Below, piece after piece: positions 1 through 15,032 of a DNA stretch of 64,000 nt; position 1 is the stretch's first letter; the number at the start of each line of letters is the position of its first letter. The position numbers and the translations under genes are program-made. Where the stretch lies: NCBI GenBank assembly GCA_964035775.1, contig OZ038313.1, positions 37,117,473-37,181,472 of the forward strand, written 5' to 3'. Origin of the DNA: Osedax frankpressi (lineage: Eukaryota > Annelida > Polychaeta > Sabellida > Siboglinidae). Under the pieces are notes generated by a model, which ran no database searches, had not been told where the DNA came from, and worked only from the letters and a program-made list of their open reading frames with translations.

Positions 1-73
1 TCACTCATAATAGATTTACAATTCACCTATATAACCATCAACTTTCACAAACATATATATATAAATATATATA

Positions 74-115
<42 letters not shown>

Positions 116-333
116 TGCTACTACTATATACATACACCTGTATATTTGAATTCTACCAACTATAAGTTCTAGAAGATCTTTGCTTGTAGGTATGTTCTAG
201 TTTGATTGAGTGTTCTGAGGGAATTCCATAGTTCGGTAAATTGCCATTTAGTTTAGGGAAAATATGAATATGAATAATTGTAGATATTAACTATGAAACC
301 ACAGTACCATCAGTACATTTATACCGAGAAGAA

Positions 334-393
<60 letters not shown>

Positions 394-540
394 TAGTATA
401 CTACTATATATATACCATAAGAAAAGTCTACCAGCCATCTCTGATATCATATAATATATATAATATAGAAGTTGTACATATATATTTAGAACCATAAAGC
501 ATACAGTAGAATTAGAAATGACTTCAAATCCTATGTAGAT
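1..540. other. AT-rich leader with two TA microsatellites
   Basis: No coding exon could be supported. The stretch holds (TA)n tracts at about 55-110 and 335-385 and ordinary AT-rich sequence. It probably lies in an upstream intron or the 5' flank of the EGF-like gene that follows. Confidence 0.5.
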
Positions 541-544
541 ATTC

Positions 545-2037
545 ATACACACAGTGTAAACACTGAACATACACATTATAAACACTGAATACACACAGTG
601 TAAACACTGAACATACACATTATAAACACTGAATACACACAGTGTAAACACTGAACATACACATTATAAACACTGGATACACACAGTGTAAACACTGAAC
701 ATACACATTATAAAACTGAATACACACAGTGTAAACACTGAACATACACATTATAAACACTGAATACACACAGTGTAAACACTGAACATACACATTATAA
801 ACACTGAATACACACAGTGTAAACACTGAACATACACATTATAAACACTGGATACACACAGTGTAAACACTGAACATACACATTATAAACACTGAATACA
901 CACAGTGTAAACACTGAACATACACATTATAAACACTGAATACACACAGTGTAAACACTGAACATACACATTATAAACACTGAATACACACAGTGTAAAC
1001 ACTGAACATACACATTATAAACACTGAATACACACAGTGTAAACACTGAACATACACATTATAAACACTGAACATACACATTATAAACACTGAATACACA
1101 CAGCGTAAACACTGAACATACACATTATAAACACTGAATACACGCAGTGTAAACACTGAACATACACATTATAAACACTGAATACACACAGTGTAAACAC
1201 TGAACATACACATTATAAACACAGAATACACACAGTGTAAACACTGAACATACACACATTATAAACACCGTAAACACACAGCGTAAACACTTGATACACA
1301 CAGTGTAAACACTGAACATACACATTATAAACACAGAATACACACAGTGTAAACACTGAACATACACACATTATAAACACTGAATACACGCAGTGTAAAC
1401 ACTGAACATACACATTATAAACACTGAATACACACAGCGTAAACACCGTAAACACACAGTGTAAACACTGAATACACACAGTGTAAACACTGAACATACA
1501 CATTATAAACACAGAACATACACATTATAAACACAGAATACACACAGTGTAAACACCGTAAACACACAGCGTAAACACTGGATACACACAGTGTAAACAC
1601 TGAACATACACATTATAAACACAGAATACACACAGTGTAAACACTGAACATACACACATTATAAACACTGAATACACGTAGTGTAAACACTGAACATACA
1701 CACATTATAAACACTGAATACACACAGTGTAAACACTGAACATACACATTATAAACACTGAATACACACAGTGTAAACACCGTAAACACACAGTGTAAAC
1801 ACTGATTACACACAGTGTAAACACTGAACATACACACAGCGTAAACACTGAACATACACATTATAAACACTGAATACACACAGTGTAAACACCGTAAACA
1901 CACAGTGTAAACACTGATTACACACAGTGTAAACACTGAACATACACACAGCGTAAACACTGAACATACACATTATAAACACTGAATACACACAGTGTAA
2001 ACACAGTAAACACACAGTGTAACCACTGAATACACAC
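545..2037. repeat. 44-bp minisatellite (two 22-bp halves), about 34 copies
   Basis: Units alternate two related 22-bp halves that share the core AACACTGAA: one half continues TACACACAGTGTA and the other CATACACATTATA. Each unit contains CAGTGTAAACACTG, whose ends are inverted repeats, so every copy can form a short hairpin. Copies towards the right end are more divergent (CAGCGTAAAC, CCGTAAACAC). The array ends about 60 bp before the first recognised exon of the EGF-like gene. All reading frames across it are periodic artefacts. Confidence 0.95.
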
Positions 2038-2099
2038 AAGCGCGTAAGTAATGTATAAGTTTGAATTAAATCAGTGTTAGATTTTACTTCATAAGAGAT

Positions 2100-2842
2100 A
2101 TGGACAACAATTCAATCTCAAATGTATCGCCCTCCTTCAACAGCAACCAGACTTGGCGGGGACTCGATTGTCAACACGGAAACGTAGCATTCGAAAAGCT
2201 AGTTATAAATGAAGTGGATACTAATTTCACGTTTGGTGGACTGCACACTTTGCTAGATGGCAGGTAAATCTTATATTCCAAATCCTTATCCAATGTGTAC
2301 AATGTACACTGTACAATGTACAATGTACAATGTACACTGTACAATGTACACTGTACAATGTACACTGTACAATGTACACTGTACAATGTACACTGTACAA
2401 TGTACATTGTACAATGTACAGTGTACACGATATCAGGTAGCAGGTGTCATCCGATATCAGGTATACATGTGTGCACATGATATCATATATATCATAATGT
2501 ATTTAGCTTGGCGTATTATAATACATACTGACCACTCACTAATCATAAGATAGTAAAAAATATCCTCAAGGGTGTAATTCTTATTAGCATCTAATTACAC
2601 ATATATAGATAGTAATTAAATATCTAATACATACGCGTACTTGATATTTTAAATATTTTAAATATTAGTATATTAATATTAATATTAAATATATATCGCG
2701 TTGCATTAATGATAGTTATTAACGTTTAGTTTATTAGAAAACGGAATCCTGAAATGTGTAAAGGTAAAGAGAATCATTCAAATAGATCTAGGTCGTCCTC
2801 TGAATATCGAACACATCTCTATATACACTTGGTTATAGCCTG

Positions 2843-2892
<50 letters not shown>

Positions 2893-4342
2893 CATAGTTA
2901 GCATTGTTTCCACATAATAGAATACAAAATACCCATCCTTAGATGCTTAACATATGTATATAATAAGAAACCTACAACAGACTAATTATTTAAAGAAGTT
3001 TCATATGAAATCATTTAAATATAATCTAAGAACATTCAAAATAACTAATAAACAAAATAAAGCAGAGCGTATTGTTTATCAAAAAAAAAACAATAGTTCT
3101 TTTTGGTAAACAATAAAAAAACAAAATTTAGCCATACATAATTATATAACTAACCGTATCAATTATAATTATATAACTTAATCTATAGCCAATATGCTGG
3201 CAAATTATGTTTCTGGTGTATTCTATTGTGTACATGGTAATATATTTGTATCCTAGTGTTTAAATTAGATAATAAAACAAATATAATATAACAAATACAT
3301 TTTCCAGTCAGCTCGTATAAAATTATTAATATTCTTCAAATATTAAAATATGTGTAAAGCTTTCAACAGTATTAATTATAATTTATTTCGATTATCTTTA
3401 CCCACTCAAAGTACCAGAATACACAATAAAGCAACTCCTTGAATGTTACGAAAATATACAAATTTGCTTAACAAGACCACTCCTACTGTATATAACTGTA
3501 TTTATGTTGTCTACAGTGTAATATATTATCCCAATGCTTTTCAATATATATACAATATAATTATTAGTTAATCTAAATATATTAAATATAGGTTGTATAT
3601 ATACAACGTACTATAGTGGGAAATGTTCTTGCAAATAATATATGGTATTTGCAATATCTAACTTTAATTTCGTCATCTCCATAAGGACTATAAAAACTTA
3701 TAAAAAAGCCATATTCACTAAAGAAAATAATATTTTATTCAACGTAAATAAATCTGTAGTAATGAATTGTACGTATAATAGTAACCCCAGAACATTTGGC
3801 ACTTCTGTTATATAATATCGTATAGACGATATTCAACTAAGTAAAGTTAGCTCATTTAAATGTATTGGGCATATAATAAATGATATATTATATGATCGTG
3901 ATGATATAAATAGTAAAATACTTTAATTGTACAAATGAATTAATTTCATAAAATACTATTTCATGTTCCGTAATGATTTTATTTGACAATTTGTATGTAA
4001 TTCTTGTGCGTTAATTTGCTTTCTATACACGGAAATTAAATAAGTATGACAAATAAAAACTAGACATTGTTAATTTAACTGTTATGAAAGTAATTCATTT
4101 GTAATGCATTTCGTATCATTTATATTGTTCGCCGAACAATGTTCGACATCAGAAACGTATTCGATGTAGAACTTTTTTAATACTAATTGCAAATAAATTG
4201 ACTTATTTCTTTCATATTATAATCACTTATTCAATAATCATATACTTATTAATACTTATATCATATTAATTATTCCGAAATTATTAGAAATTATTCCGAA
4301 ATTATTTTATTAACATTTTTCTTTTTTTAGATACAATGCATT

Positions 4343-4382
<40 letters not shown>

Positions 4383-7300
4383 TATCGTAATATATTGTAT
4401 ATGATATATAGCCCACGTGTCTATACTTTGTGATATATGATGTATTCAATTTATATCCCGCAGTGCGAAGTATGTGCCAAGTCTTAAATACCGTTATTCG
4501 TTATCTCTGACCGCCGAGTTGATCTCCAATAACGAATTCTGTTTCGATGAAATAATTATAGATGACGGTTGGGCGCGAAGTAGATTTCGTTTTCGGTTTT
4601 ATCGTAAATAAGTAGAATATCAATAGCTATCTAAATAGTATATAAATAGATATTCTATTTATATACTATTTTATATACTATTTTATATACTATTTTATAT
4701 ACTATTTTATATACTATTTTATATACTATTTTATATACTATTTTATATACTATTTTATATACTATTTTATATACTATTTTATATACTATTTTATATACTA
4801 TTTTATATACTATTTTATATACTATTTTATATACTATTTTATATACTATTTTATATACTATTTTATATACTATTTTATATACTATTTTATATACTATTTT
4901 ATATACTATTTTATATACTATTTTATATACTATTTTATATACTATTTTATATACTATTTTATATACTATTTTATATACTATTTTATATACTATTTTATAT
5001 ACTATTTTATATACTATTTTATATACTATTTTATATACTATTTTATATACTATTTTATATACTATTTTATATACTATTTTATATACTATTTTATATACTA
5101 TTTTATATACTATTTTATATACTATTTTATATACTATTTTATATACTATTTTATATACTATTTTATATACTATTTTATATACTATTTTATATACTATTTT
5201 ATATACTATTTTATATACTATTTTATATACTATTTTATATACTATTTTATATACTATTTTATATACTATTTTATATACTATTTTATATACTATTTTATAT
5301 ACTATTTTATATACTATTTTATATACTATTTTATATACTATTTTATATACTATTTTATATACTATTTTATATACTATTTTATATACTATTTTATATACTA
5401 TTTTATATACTATTTTATATACTATTTTATATACTATTTTATATACTATTTTATATACTATTTTATATACTATTTTATATACTATTTTATATACTATTTT
5501 ATATACTATTTTATATACTATTTTATATACTATTTTATATACTATTTTATATACTATTTTATATACTATTTTATATACTATTTTATATACTATTTTATAT
5601 ACTATTTTATATACTATTTTATATACTATTTTATATACTATTTTATATACTATTTTATATACTATTTTATATACTATTTTATATACTATTTTATATACTA
5701 TTTTATATACTATTTTATATACTATTTTATATACTATTTTATATACTATTTTATATACTATTTTATATACTATTTTATATACTATTTTATATACTATTTT
5801 ATATACTATTTTATATACTATTTTATATACTATTTTATATACTATTTTATATACTATTTTATATACTATTTTATATACTATTTTATATACTATTTTATAT
5901 ACTATTTTATATACTATTTTATATACTATTTTATATACTATTTTATATACTATTTTATATACTATTTTATATACTATTTTATATACTATTTTATATACTA
6001 TTTTATATACTATTTTATATACTATTTTATATACTATTTTATATACTATTTTATATACTATTTTATATACTATTTTATATACTATTTTATATACTATTTT
6101 ATATACTATTTTATATACTATTTTATATACTATTTTATATACTATTTTATATACTATTTTATATACTATTTTATATACTATTTTATATACTATTTTATAT
6201 ACTATTTTATATACTATTTTATATACTATTTTATATACTATTTTATATACTATTTTATATACTATTTTATATACTATTTTATATACTATTTTATATACTA
6301 TTTTATATACTATTTTATATACTATTTTATATACTATTTTATATACTATTTTATATACTATTTTATATACTATTTTATATACTATTTTATATACTATTTT
6401 ATATACTATTTTATATACTATTTTATATACTATTTTATATACTATTTTATATACTATTTTATATACTATTTTATATACTATTTCATATATTATTTCATAT
6501 ACTATTTCATATACTATTTCATATACTATTTCATATACTATTTCATATACTATTTCATATACTATTTCATATACTATTTCATATACTATTTCATATACTA
6601 TTTCATATACTATTTCATATACTATTTCATATACTATTTCATATACTATTTCATATACTATTTCATATACTATTTCATATACTATTTCATATACTATTTC
6701 ATATACTATTTCATATACTATTTCATATACTATTTCATATACTATTTCATATACTATTTCATATACTATTTCATATACTATTTCATATACTATTTTATAT
6801 ACTATTTTATATACTATTTTATATACTATTTTATATACTATTTTATATACTATTTTATATACTATTTTATATACTATTTTATATACTATTTTATATACTA
6901 TTTTATATACTATTTTATATACTATTTTATATACTATTTTATATACTATTTTATATACTATTTTATATACTATTTTATATACTATTTTATATACTATTTT
7001 ATATACTATTTTATATACTATTTTATATACTATTTTATATACTATTTTATATACTATTTTATATACTATTTTATATACTATTTTATATACTATTTTATAT
7101 ACTATTTTATATACTATTTTATATACTATTTTATATACTATTTTATATACTATTTTATATACTATTTTATATACTATTTTATATACTATTTTATATACTA
7201 TTTTATATACTATTTTATATACTATTTTATATACTATTTTATATACTATTTTATATACTATTTTATATACTATTTTATATACTATTTTATATACTATTTT

Positions 7301-10300
7301 ATATACTATTTTATATACTATTTTATATACTATTTTATATACTATTTTATATACTATTTTATATACTATTTTATATACTATTTTATATACTATTTTATAT
7401 ACTATTTTATATACTATTTTATATACTATTTTATATACTATTTTATATACTATTTTATATACTATTTTATATACTATTTTATATACTATTTTATATACTA
7501 TTTTATATACTATTTTATATACTATTTTATATACTATTTTATATACTATTTTATATACTATTTTATATACTATTTTATATACTATTTATATCATAGATGT
7601 TCTATTTATATCACTTACCACTTATCATTTATAATTGTTGTTTTCTATGTAAAAAGAACGCAATAGCGATACAGAGTTTTTTTGTTTTAATTTAGATTCT
7701 TAAATAGCGGCATTTTAAAGAAAGAATTATTGTTTAATATTGCCATCCTTTGATTACCATTTTAGTTCATAAAATAAATAATGTTAAGTTCATTCTAACA
7801 TGTATATTATATATTGTATTATACATTGTATAACATATTAATAGAGGCCAAAAAGCAAAATTCTTGTATCTATCAAATAGAAATAAGTAAATTCAATAAT
7901 AATAATATAATTCAAAATATCACAATTCATAATAATATTGAATTTACTGTAAAATATATCTAAAATAACATTAATAATGATGATAATTCTGTAAACGATA
8001 TAGTTATTATTACTGATTACATTGATAACAATATATGTTGTACTGATTAAGATTAATAGAAGGCTATATTATAGTTCTCTCATAAATAAACCTATCAGAA
8101 TTATATCAATATTACCATTAACAATATGTTCACACATGATAATATTTGAATTAGTATTACTTCTTAATGATATTTACCTGCCTAGATCAGTTCGACAATA
8201 TAGATATTAGTTTAAATAGCATAGGTCCGAAAGTATCTTAAATGTAATACATTCAATGATTCAATAGATATTGTATTAAAAGTCAACACTGATTTTCATG
8301 CTTATAATTAATATTAAACTTATTTATAATCAATGTTATTCGCTATTCATTCCTAAATCGTGATAAAATTCCCCCCACTTTTACCTTGAGTATGCAACCT
8401 CAATAAAGTATTCTCTACTATAATTGAAAACATGTAATTGAACTATAAATAATCAAAACATGCATAACAAATCTAGTAATTAATTAAATACTCTAATTCG
8501 GTTGAGTGAAATCATTTATTATGCTTCCATATATGGGAGACTTCAATAAAAGTAATCACAAACTTTTTTTGGCTTTTTTAAAGTTAACCAATATCTATTT
8601 GCATACATATTATTTAGAAAATAACAGCAAAATAGTGCTAATGATTTTAATAATTATTTTATTAATATTTATTATTGCTATTAATTTTGGTAAACGAATA
8701 TACAAAATAATTCATAACCTTCCATGTATAAATAACAATAAGCTTAATGTACAACATTCTCATTTGAAGAAATAATATATAATCTCCATAGTTTTTCTTA
8801 ATTCTAAAAATTGTAGATGAATTACATATTATAGATAAATTGAACAATATTGAGGAATACAATTTACGTTAAAATCGTTAATTTTGATTTTAGAAGTAAA
8901 CTTTACTGTTATGATTCAATCCACCATTTACTCGGTCATGCTAAGAGAAATTATAACAACATAATTACGTGTAATTATATCAATTGAGTTCAAGAAAGCC
9001 TTTGATACTATAGACCAAACTATATCATTTGTGAGTACAAATTTGCTAGCTATATTTATTAATTATAATCTAATAAAAGGTATTTAATATAAAACTATTT
9101 TTTAAATTAGAAAATGATATATCTTATAATAATCTTATCTAATATGGGATCTCTCGGGGGCTAGTACTAGGGCCTTAATTAAACTCTATTTGTACTCTAT
9201 AAAATGATATGCCAAATATTATGAAATTTGCACGCCCCGTGTATTTACATTATAAATTATAAGCAAATATTAAGATTAACATTATTATTATAATTCATTA
9301 TTAAATAGTAATAAACAGTAAGCGCAAAAAGATAAATATTATAATACAAAAACATAAATGACGGCAATATTTGAATATAATAACAGCTGTCAATAGGATA
9401 GAATACATGATTATGTATTGTATTAATAACAAAGTACACTGAATATCTCATATAAATTATTGTCGCTCCGAACATCGCAACACTATTGAAATCATAAATA
9501 GTCAAATTTAGATTGTCTATATATTTTCTCCTTAGGTTATATAATACTTATATAATATAACAGCATATTCAAAATATAATGATTACAAATATTTTAAATA
9601 TTCATCAAATAAATCGACATAATAATTTATAAATATAACATTAATTTTTTTAGATATAATTAAACCAAATACTTGGTTTTATGTTAACAAATTCTTTAAC
9701 AAATTGTAACATAAAATTGAATATATTTGATCCAGTTATTTAAAATAATTGTTAAATAAAAAATAACTATTTAATAAAATACGAACTCCGCATCTATTAT
9801 TCTTCAAAATCTGACTAAATATTGAATTCTTAAACGACAAATTATCAAGAGGTCATTAATAAAGTAAAATTACCAATATATTGTCTCCTAAAATAATGTA
9901 CTAGTGTGTTTAAAATTCATATCAACTATAACAATATTGATACTATTCCATCTCCAACATTAATATTATTACACGTATTCAACATAGATAATAACTAAAT
10001 AATTCAATTCAAGTTAAAAAATTCGAGCTAACATTTACAATATAATTTAATCTATTTGTTAAAATTATCTTAAAATAATCTTTAAATAATTAGAAACCAA
10101 AAATAACTATTTTAAAATTTCAAAAAAAAGGTTTTGTAATTGATTTTCATTATAATTCTGTACGTTTTTCATTTAAAATTGTTATTCCTATTAAAATTCC
10201 TAAATTTGCCTTTCAAATATATATTTTTATCATTTATTATTGAAAACTTGAGTAGAAAGATTGGCCATTAATGCTGAGTATTTCCTGAGCATACTTCTCT

Positions 10301-13300
10301 GTCGGTTTCTTAATATATTTACTATCTATTAAACACAGTATATAATGGATATATTATCTAAATTAGATACATTATAATATATTATATATACTATAGTAAT
10401 ACATAGATATTATCTAATATCAATTATTACTAGGTTACCCAAACCCAAAGTATTTTCACATTTTATTCCCCGATAGATAATAAACTGGTGCATCATAGAT
10501 CGTGTCCAAAGGGAAGGACAATTAACGGCAGATACCTAAATATCATATTCGACGACCCGGAAGTAGAATTTCTTCTTTCTGAAATCAGAGCTATCGGATC
10601 GCCGAAAAGTTGTACACCATATTAGATAATCGATCGTGTTGCCCACGGTAACCATTATGATTGGAAAGCGAGAGATTAAAATTCTTATATAATTTAAAAA
10701 TAAAATCATAATATAGTAAAGTATTAATAAAATATATATTCACTTTTATTCTATAACACAACAATTATAATCGATGTATTCGTTCGTTAATGTCGTTAGC
10801 ATTCAACCTTCGCCCTCAGATGCCACTACCTGTAAAGGCTGTTTGAACGGCGGCTATTGTAACTGGTTGGGCGTGTGTTTATGTCGTACGCGTTTCTCCG
10901 GGGTGAAATGCGAAATCTACAATTCCAACGACACGAAAGCGTGGAACTCTCGCAAACCTCCTGGAACCATGTTGGCATTCGGTTAGTTGTCGATGGAATG
11001 TGTGACGATATTTCCAAACCAAGAAGCCGCTGCCATGCTATACTAAACACTCATCTTCGTAATAAAATAAACTCAACCATAACATTCTCTAGACATAAAC
11101 CAGCCCTTTTATATCGACACAAATTCTCAATGACCAATTATATAAATATATATCCCGAAATTCTAATCGCTTCCTTTCCACTGGAAAAATAAACCTTTAT
11201 TGTTGAGAAATTAAAGTGAACGATTGATTAACCTCCAATTCGTATCCAGGCAACATCCATTCGGATCAAGGCAACACTAACACGCTGAGCATCATCGCGG
11301 TTTTCACTATGTTCATAGGCATCACGATGTTATTTAACTATTACAACGACGACGATATCAACTCCGCCGGCATACAGCGAGGTAGATCAAATAGATGGTA
11401 TGACTAGAGCGATGCAATTTAGAGTATCGCAATTTCATTCTGTCAATCAATTCGATTATATTTCTTTTATCATTTATAAAGTTTACATTACCACTAAATT
11501 CACTTCTAAATATTCTAGTGAAATTATTTCTGAATTCATTTCTGAATACACTACTGAATTCATATCTAAATACATAACTAAATTCATTTCTGAATACACT
11601 ACTGAACTCACTACTGAATACACTACTGAACTCACTATTGAATAAACTACTGAATTCATTTCTGAATACACTACCGAATTCATCTCTAAATACACTACTA
11701 AACTCACTACTGAATTCATTTCTGAATACATTATTGAATTCACCTCTAAATACACTACTGAACATCTACTGAATATACTATTAAATTCATTTCTGAATAA
11801 ACTACTGAATTCACTACTGAATTCACCTACAAATACACTACTGAATTCACCTCTAAATACACTACTAAATTCACCTCTTAATACACTACTGAAATTCTAC
11901 TGAATACACTAATGCATTCACCTCTAAATACACTACTGAATTTACCTCTAAATACACTACTGAATTCATTTCTGAATACATTATTGAATTCACCTTTAAA
12001 TACACCACTGAACTACTACTGAATATACTAATGAATTCATTTCTGAATAAAATACTGAATTCACCTCTAAATACACTAGTGAACTCACTACTGAATACAC
12101 TACTGAATTCACCTCTAAATACACTACTGAACTCACTACTAAATACACTACTGAATTCACCTCTAAATACACTACTGAACTACTTCTGAATACACTACTG
12201 CATTCACCTCTGAATACACTACTGAATTCATCTCTAAATACACTACTGAATTCATTTCTGGATACATTATTAAATTCACCTCTAAATACACTACTGAACT
12301 ACTACTGAATATACTATTAAATTCATTTCTGAATAAACTACTGAATTCACCTCTAAATACACTACTGAACTACTACTGAATACACTAATGCATTCACCTC
12401 TGAATACACTACTGAATTCACCTCTAAATAAATTACTGAACTCACTACTGGATACACTACTGAATTCATTTCTGAATACACTATTGAATTCACCTCTAAA
12501 TACACTACTAAACTACTACTGAATACACTAATGCATTCACCTCTGAATACACTACTGAACTACTACTGAATACACTACTGTATTCACCTCTGAATACACT
12601 ACTGAATTCATATCTAAATACACTATTGAATACACTACTGAACTCACTACTAAATAAACTACTGAATTCACCTCTAAATACATAACTAAATTCATTTCTG
12701 AATACACTACTGAATTCACCTCTAAATACACTACTGAATTCATTACTGAATACACTACTGAACTCACTACTGAATACACTACTGAAATCACTATTGAATA
12801 AACTACTGAATTCATTTCTGAATACATTATTGAATTCACCTCTAAATACACTACTGAACTACTACTGAATATACTATTAAATTCATTTCTGAATAAACTA
12901 CTGAATTCACCTCTAAATACACTACTGAATTCACCAATAAATACACTACTGAATTCACCTCTAAATATACTACTTAATTCATCTCTAAATACACTACTGA
13001 ACTACTACTGAGTACACTAATGCATTCACCTCTAAATACACTACTGAATTTACCTCAAAATACACTACTGAATTCATTTCTGAATACATTATTGAATTCA
13101 CCTCTAAATACACTACTGTACTACTACTGAATATACTATTGAATTCATTTCTGAATAAAATACTGAATTCACCTCTAAATACACTACCGAATTCACCTCT
13201 AAATACACTACTGAACTACTACTGAATACACTAATGCATTCACCTCTAAATACACTACTGAATTCACCTCTAAATAAACTACTGAATTCATTTTTGAATA

Positions 13301-14439
13301 CACTACCGAATTCACCTCTAAATACACTACTGAATTCACCTCTAAATACACTACTGAACTCACTACTAAATACACTACTGAATTCACCTCTAAATACACT
13401 ACTGAATTCACCTCTAAATACACTACTGAATTCATTTCTGAATACATTATTGAATTCACCTCTAAATACACTACTGAACTACTACTGAATACACTATTGA
13501 ATTCATTTCTGAATACACTATTGAATTCATTTCTGAATAAACTACTGAATTCACCTCTAAATACACTACTGAATTCACCTCTAAATACACTACTGAATTC
13601 ACCTCTAAATACACTACTGAACTCACTACTAAATACACTACTGAATTCACCTCTAAATACACTACTGAATTCACCTCTAAGTACACTACTGAATTCACCT
13701 CTAAATACACTACTGAATTAATTTCTGAATACATTATTGAATTCACCTCTATATACACTACTGAATACACTACTGAATATACTATTGAATTTATTTCTGA
13801 ATAAACTACTGCATTCACCTCTGAATACACTAGTGAACTACTACTATATACACTACGGCATTCACTTCTGAATACACTACTGAATTCACCTCTAAATAAA
13901 CTACTGAACTCACTACTGAATAAACTACTGAATTCACTACTGAATACACTACTGAACTACTACTGAATACACTATTGAATTCATTTCTGAATAAACTACT
14001 GAATTCACCTCTAAATACACTACTGAATTCACCTCTAAATACACTACTGCATTCACCTCTAAATACACTACTGAACTCACTACCGAATTCACATATATAT
14101 CTATATATATATATATATATACAATATACAATATATATTACTTTATACTGTAATCAATTACATAGGCTGACTGAAATTGATTTAGTCCTAATATTATGAT
14201 AATAACTATAAACAAATTACTCTGAATGTACGAGTTCATTGTAAGGTCAGGTATTTGTGGACTATTAGAATAACCTATAGTTCATTTAATTCTAGTTTAT
14301 CGATACCTCGATAGAATATATGAAATCAGTTATTAATAATATTAACTGTATGAACCGTACGTCAATAGTAAACGAACGGAATAACCACCAATACCCGATG
14401 GTGAATAGACAGGCACACAGACCTTACTTCATGACGTAA
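2100..14439 (+). CDS. EGF-like single-pass membrane protein (family unknown), six exons
   Basis: Exons by splice phase: up to 2263 (left edge uncertain), 4464-4603, 10477-10608, 10820-10981, 11250-11381 and 14369-14439 (stop). Every junction keeps frame (phases 2,1,1,1,1). The ATG at 2100 is in frame, but no signal peptide follows it, so more 5' exons probably lie further left. The exon at 10477 has a cysteine-bearing segment with CPKGRTINGRYLNI that weakly recalls the last strands of a discoidin-like (F5/8C/fucolectin) domain; this is a guess. The exon at 10820 encodes an EGF-like domain with spacing C-x2-C-x5-C-x5-C-x-C-x8-C. The exon at 11250 encodes a membrane helix (LSIIAVFTMFIGITMLF). 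The last exon is a short cytoplasmic tail ending YFMT. The expected topology is extracellular N-terminus, helix, short inner tail. I do not recognise the orthologue. Three of its introns are dominated by tandem repeats. It converges on XYLB. Confidence 0.72.
2294..2426. repeat. 14-bp GTAC-rich palindromic minisatellite
   Basis: About nine copies of a unit alternating TGTACAATGTACAC and TGTACACTGTAC. TGTACA and GTAC are self-complementary, so the whole array can fold into long hairpins on either strand. It begins about 30 bp after the 5' splice site at 2264 of the EGF-like gene. Open frames on both strands are artefacts. Confidence 0.9.
4664..7588. repeat. 12-bp minisatellite TTTTATATACTA, about 243 copies
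   Basis: Nearly perfect head-to-tail copies run for 2.9 kb, with exactly five copies in each 60-base line. The only real variation is a block at about 6481-6790 in which every unit has a T-to-C change (TTTCATATACTA). It fills half of the intron between the exons ending at 4603 and starting at 10477. Such uniformity implies recent expansion, and the true length may differ from the assembled one. Confidence 0.97.
7590..8070. other. AT-rich intron sequence without recognisable features
   Basis: Unique AT-rich sequence between the 12-bp array and the LINE remnant. I see no exon here. Confidence 0.5.
8070..9260 (+). mobile_element. Degenerate non-LTR retrotransposon (LINE) reverse transcriptase fragment
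   Basis: Short scattered matches to a LINE reverse transcriptase occur in order on the plus strand. Near 8090 there is a segment like the RPISILP block (IIRISILP-like). At about 8980 the peptide IEFKKAFDTIDQT matches the conserved FKKAFDTV/IDH motif. Near 9150 a stretch reads as SRGLVLGP followed by NDMPNIMKFA, the equivalent of PQGS-VLGP...INDMP. Frames change several times between these blocks and stops are common, so this is an old dead copy inside the intron of the EGF-like gene. No poly-A tail or target duplication was identified. Confidence 0.6.
9261..10476. other. AT-rich intron remainder
   Basis: Intron sequence of the EGF-like gene up to the acceptor at 10475-10476. No further feature was recognised. 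Confidence 0.45.
11488..14092. repeat. 24-bp (2 x 12) minisatellite in EGF-gene intron
   Basis: About 2.6 kb of a degenerate repeat built on a 12-bp step: CTGAATTCACCT and CTAAATACACTA alternate, with variants such as ATTTCTGAATAA. It fills most of the 2,987-bp intron between the exons ending at 11381 and starting at 14369. Copies differ by substitutions and partial units, so it is older or less homogenised than the 12-bp array further left. It ends in a TA tract at about 14095-14120. Confidence 0.93.
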
Positions 14440-14992
14440 ACTCGGAGCCAGTTAGGTTTGACCGGGTAAACGGTGTTGCATTTATATGTGCTTCTAAGAT
14501 TGTGATTAGAATTTTAGTTAATGTTTTATATTTAGAATTAATTAATGTTCAGATAATCTTTATTTCAATTCTCTCATTAATTTATATACGTTAAAATAAA
14601 TCAATTAATAATAATAATAGAGTTTATTTTATATTATTATTATATCAGCAAATAGTTAATAATAATAATATTGTGATAAATATTTAAGAATAAACGTGAA
14701 TCTCTCAAGACTTGATACGATGGAAGACACAATCACAACTAGTACAGTTCAGTGGGTCAAGTAATATTGATACAAATAAAGTTAAAAAACAAATTTGATT
14801 TGAGTAAATATTAATAATATAAAAATAATATATTAAATTATCTATAAAACACATTAATTTGAATTTTAAATATAATATTATTATAAATGTTAATCTATAA
14901 AACTAATTGTAAAATTAAATCAATTTTATTAATAATTCTTCTATTTTCTTATTGTATTTTCTAATCAATATTCGATATTGCTGAATTGTAAA

Positions 14993-15032
<40 letters not shown>

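Noticed and set aside
319-2039. Many minus-strand frames rich in Cys/Val/Tyr (for example FIMCMFSVYTVC)
   Set aside because: Translation of the 44-bp array. No start context, splice structure or composition like the real exons.
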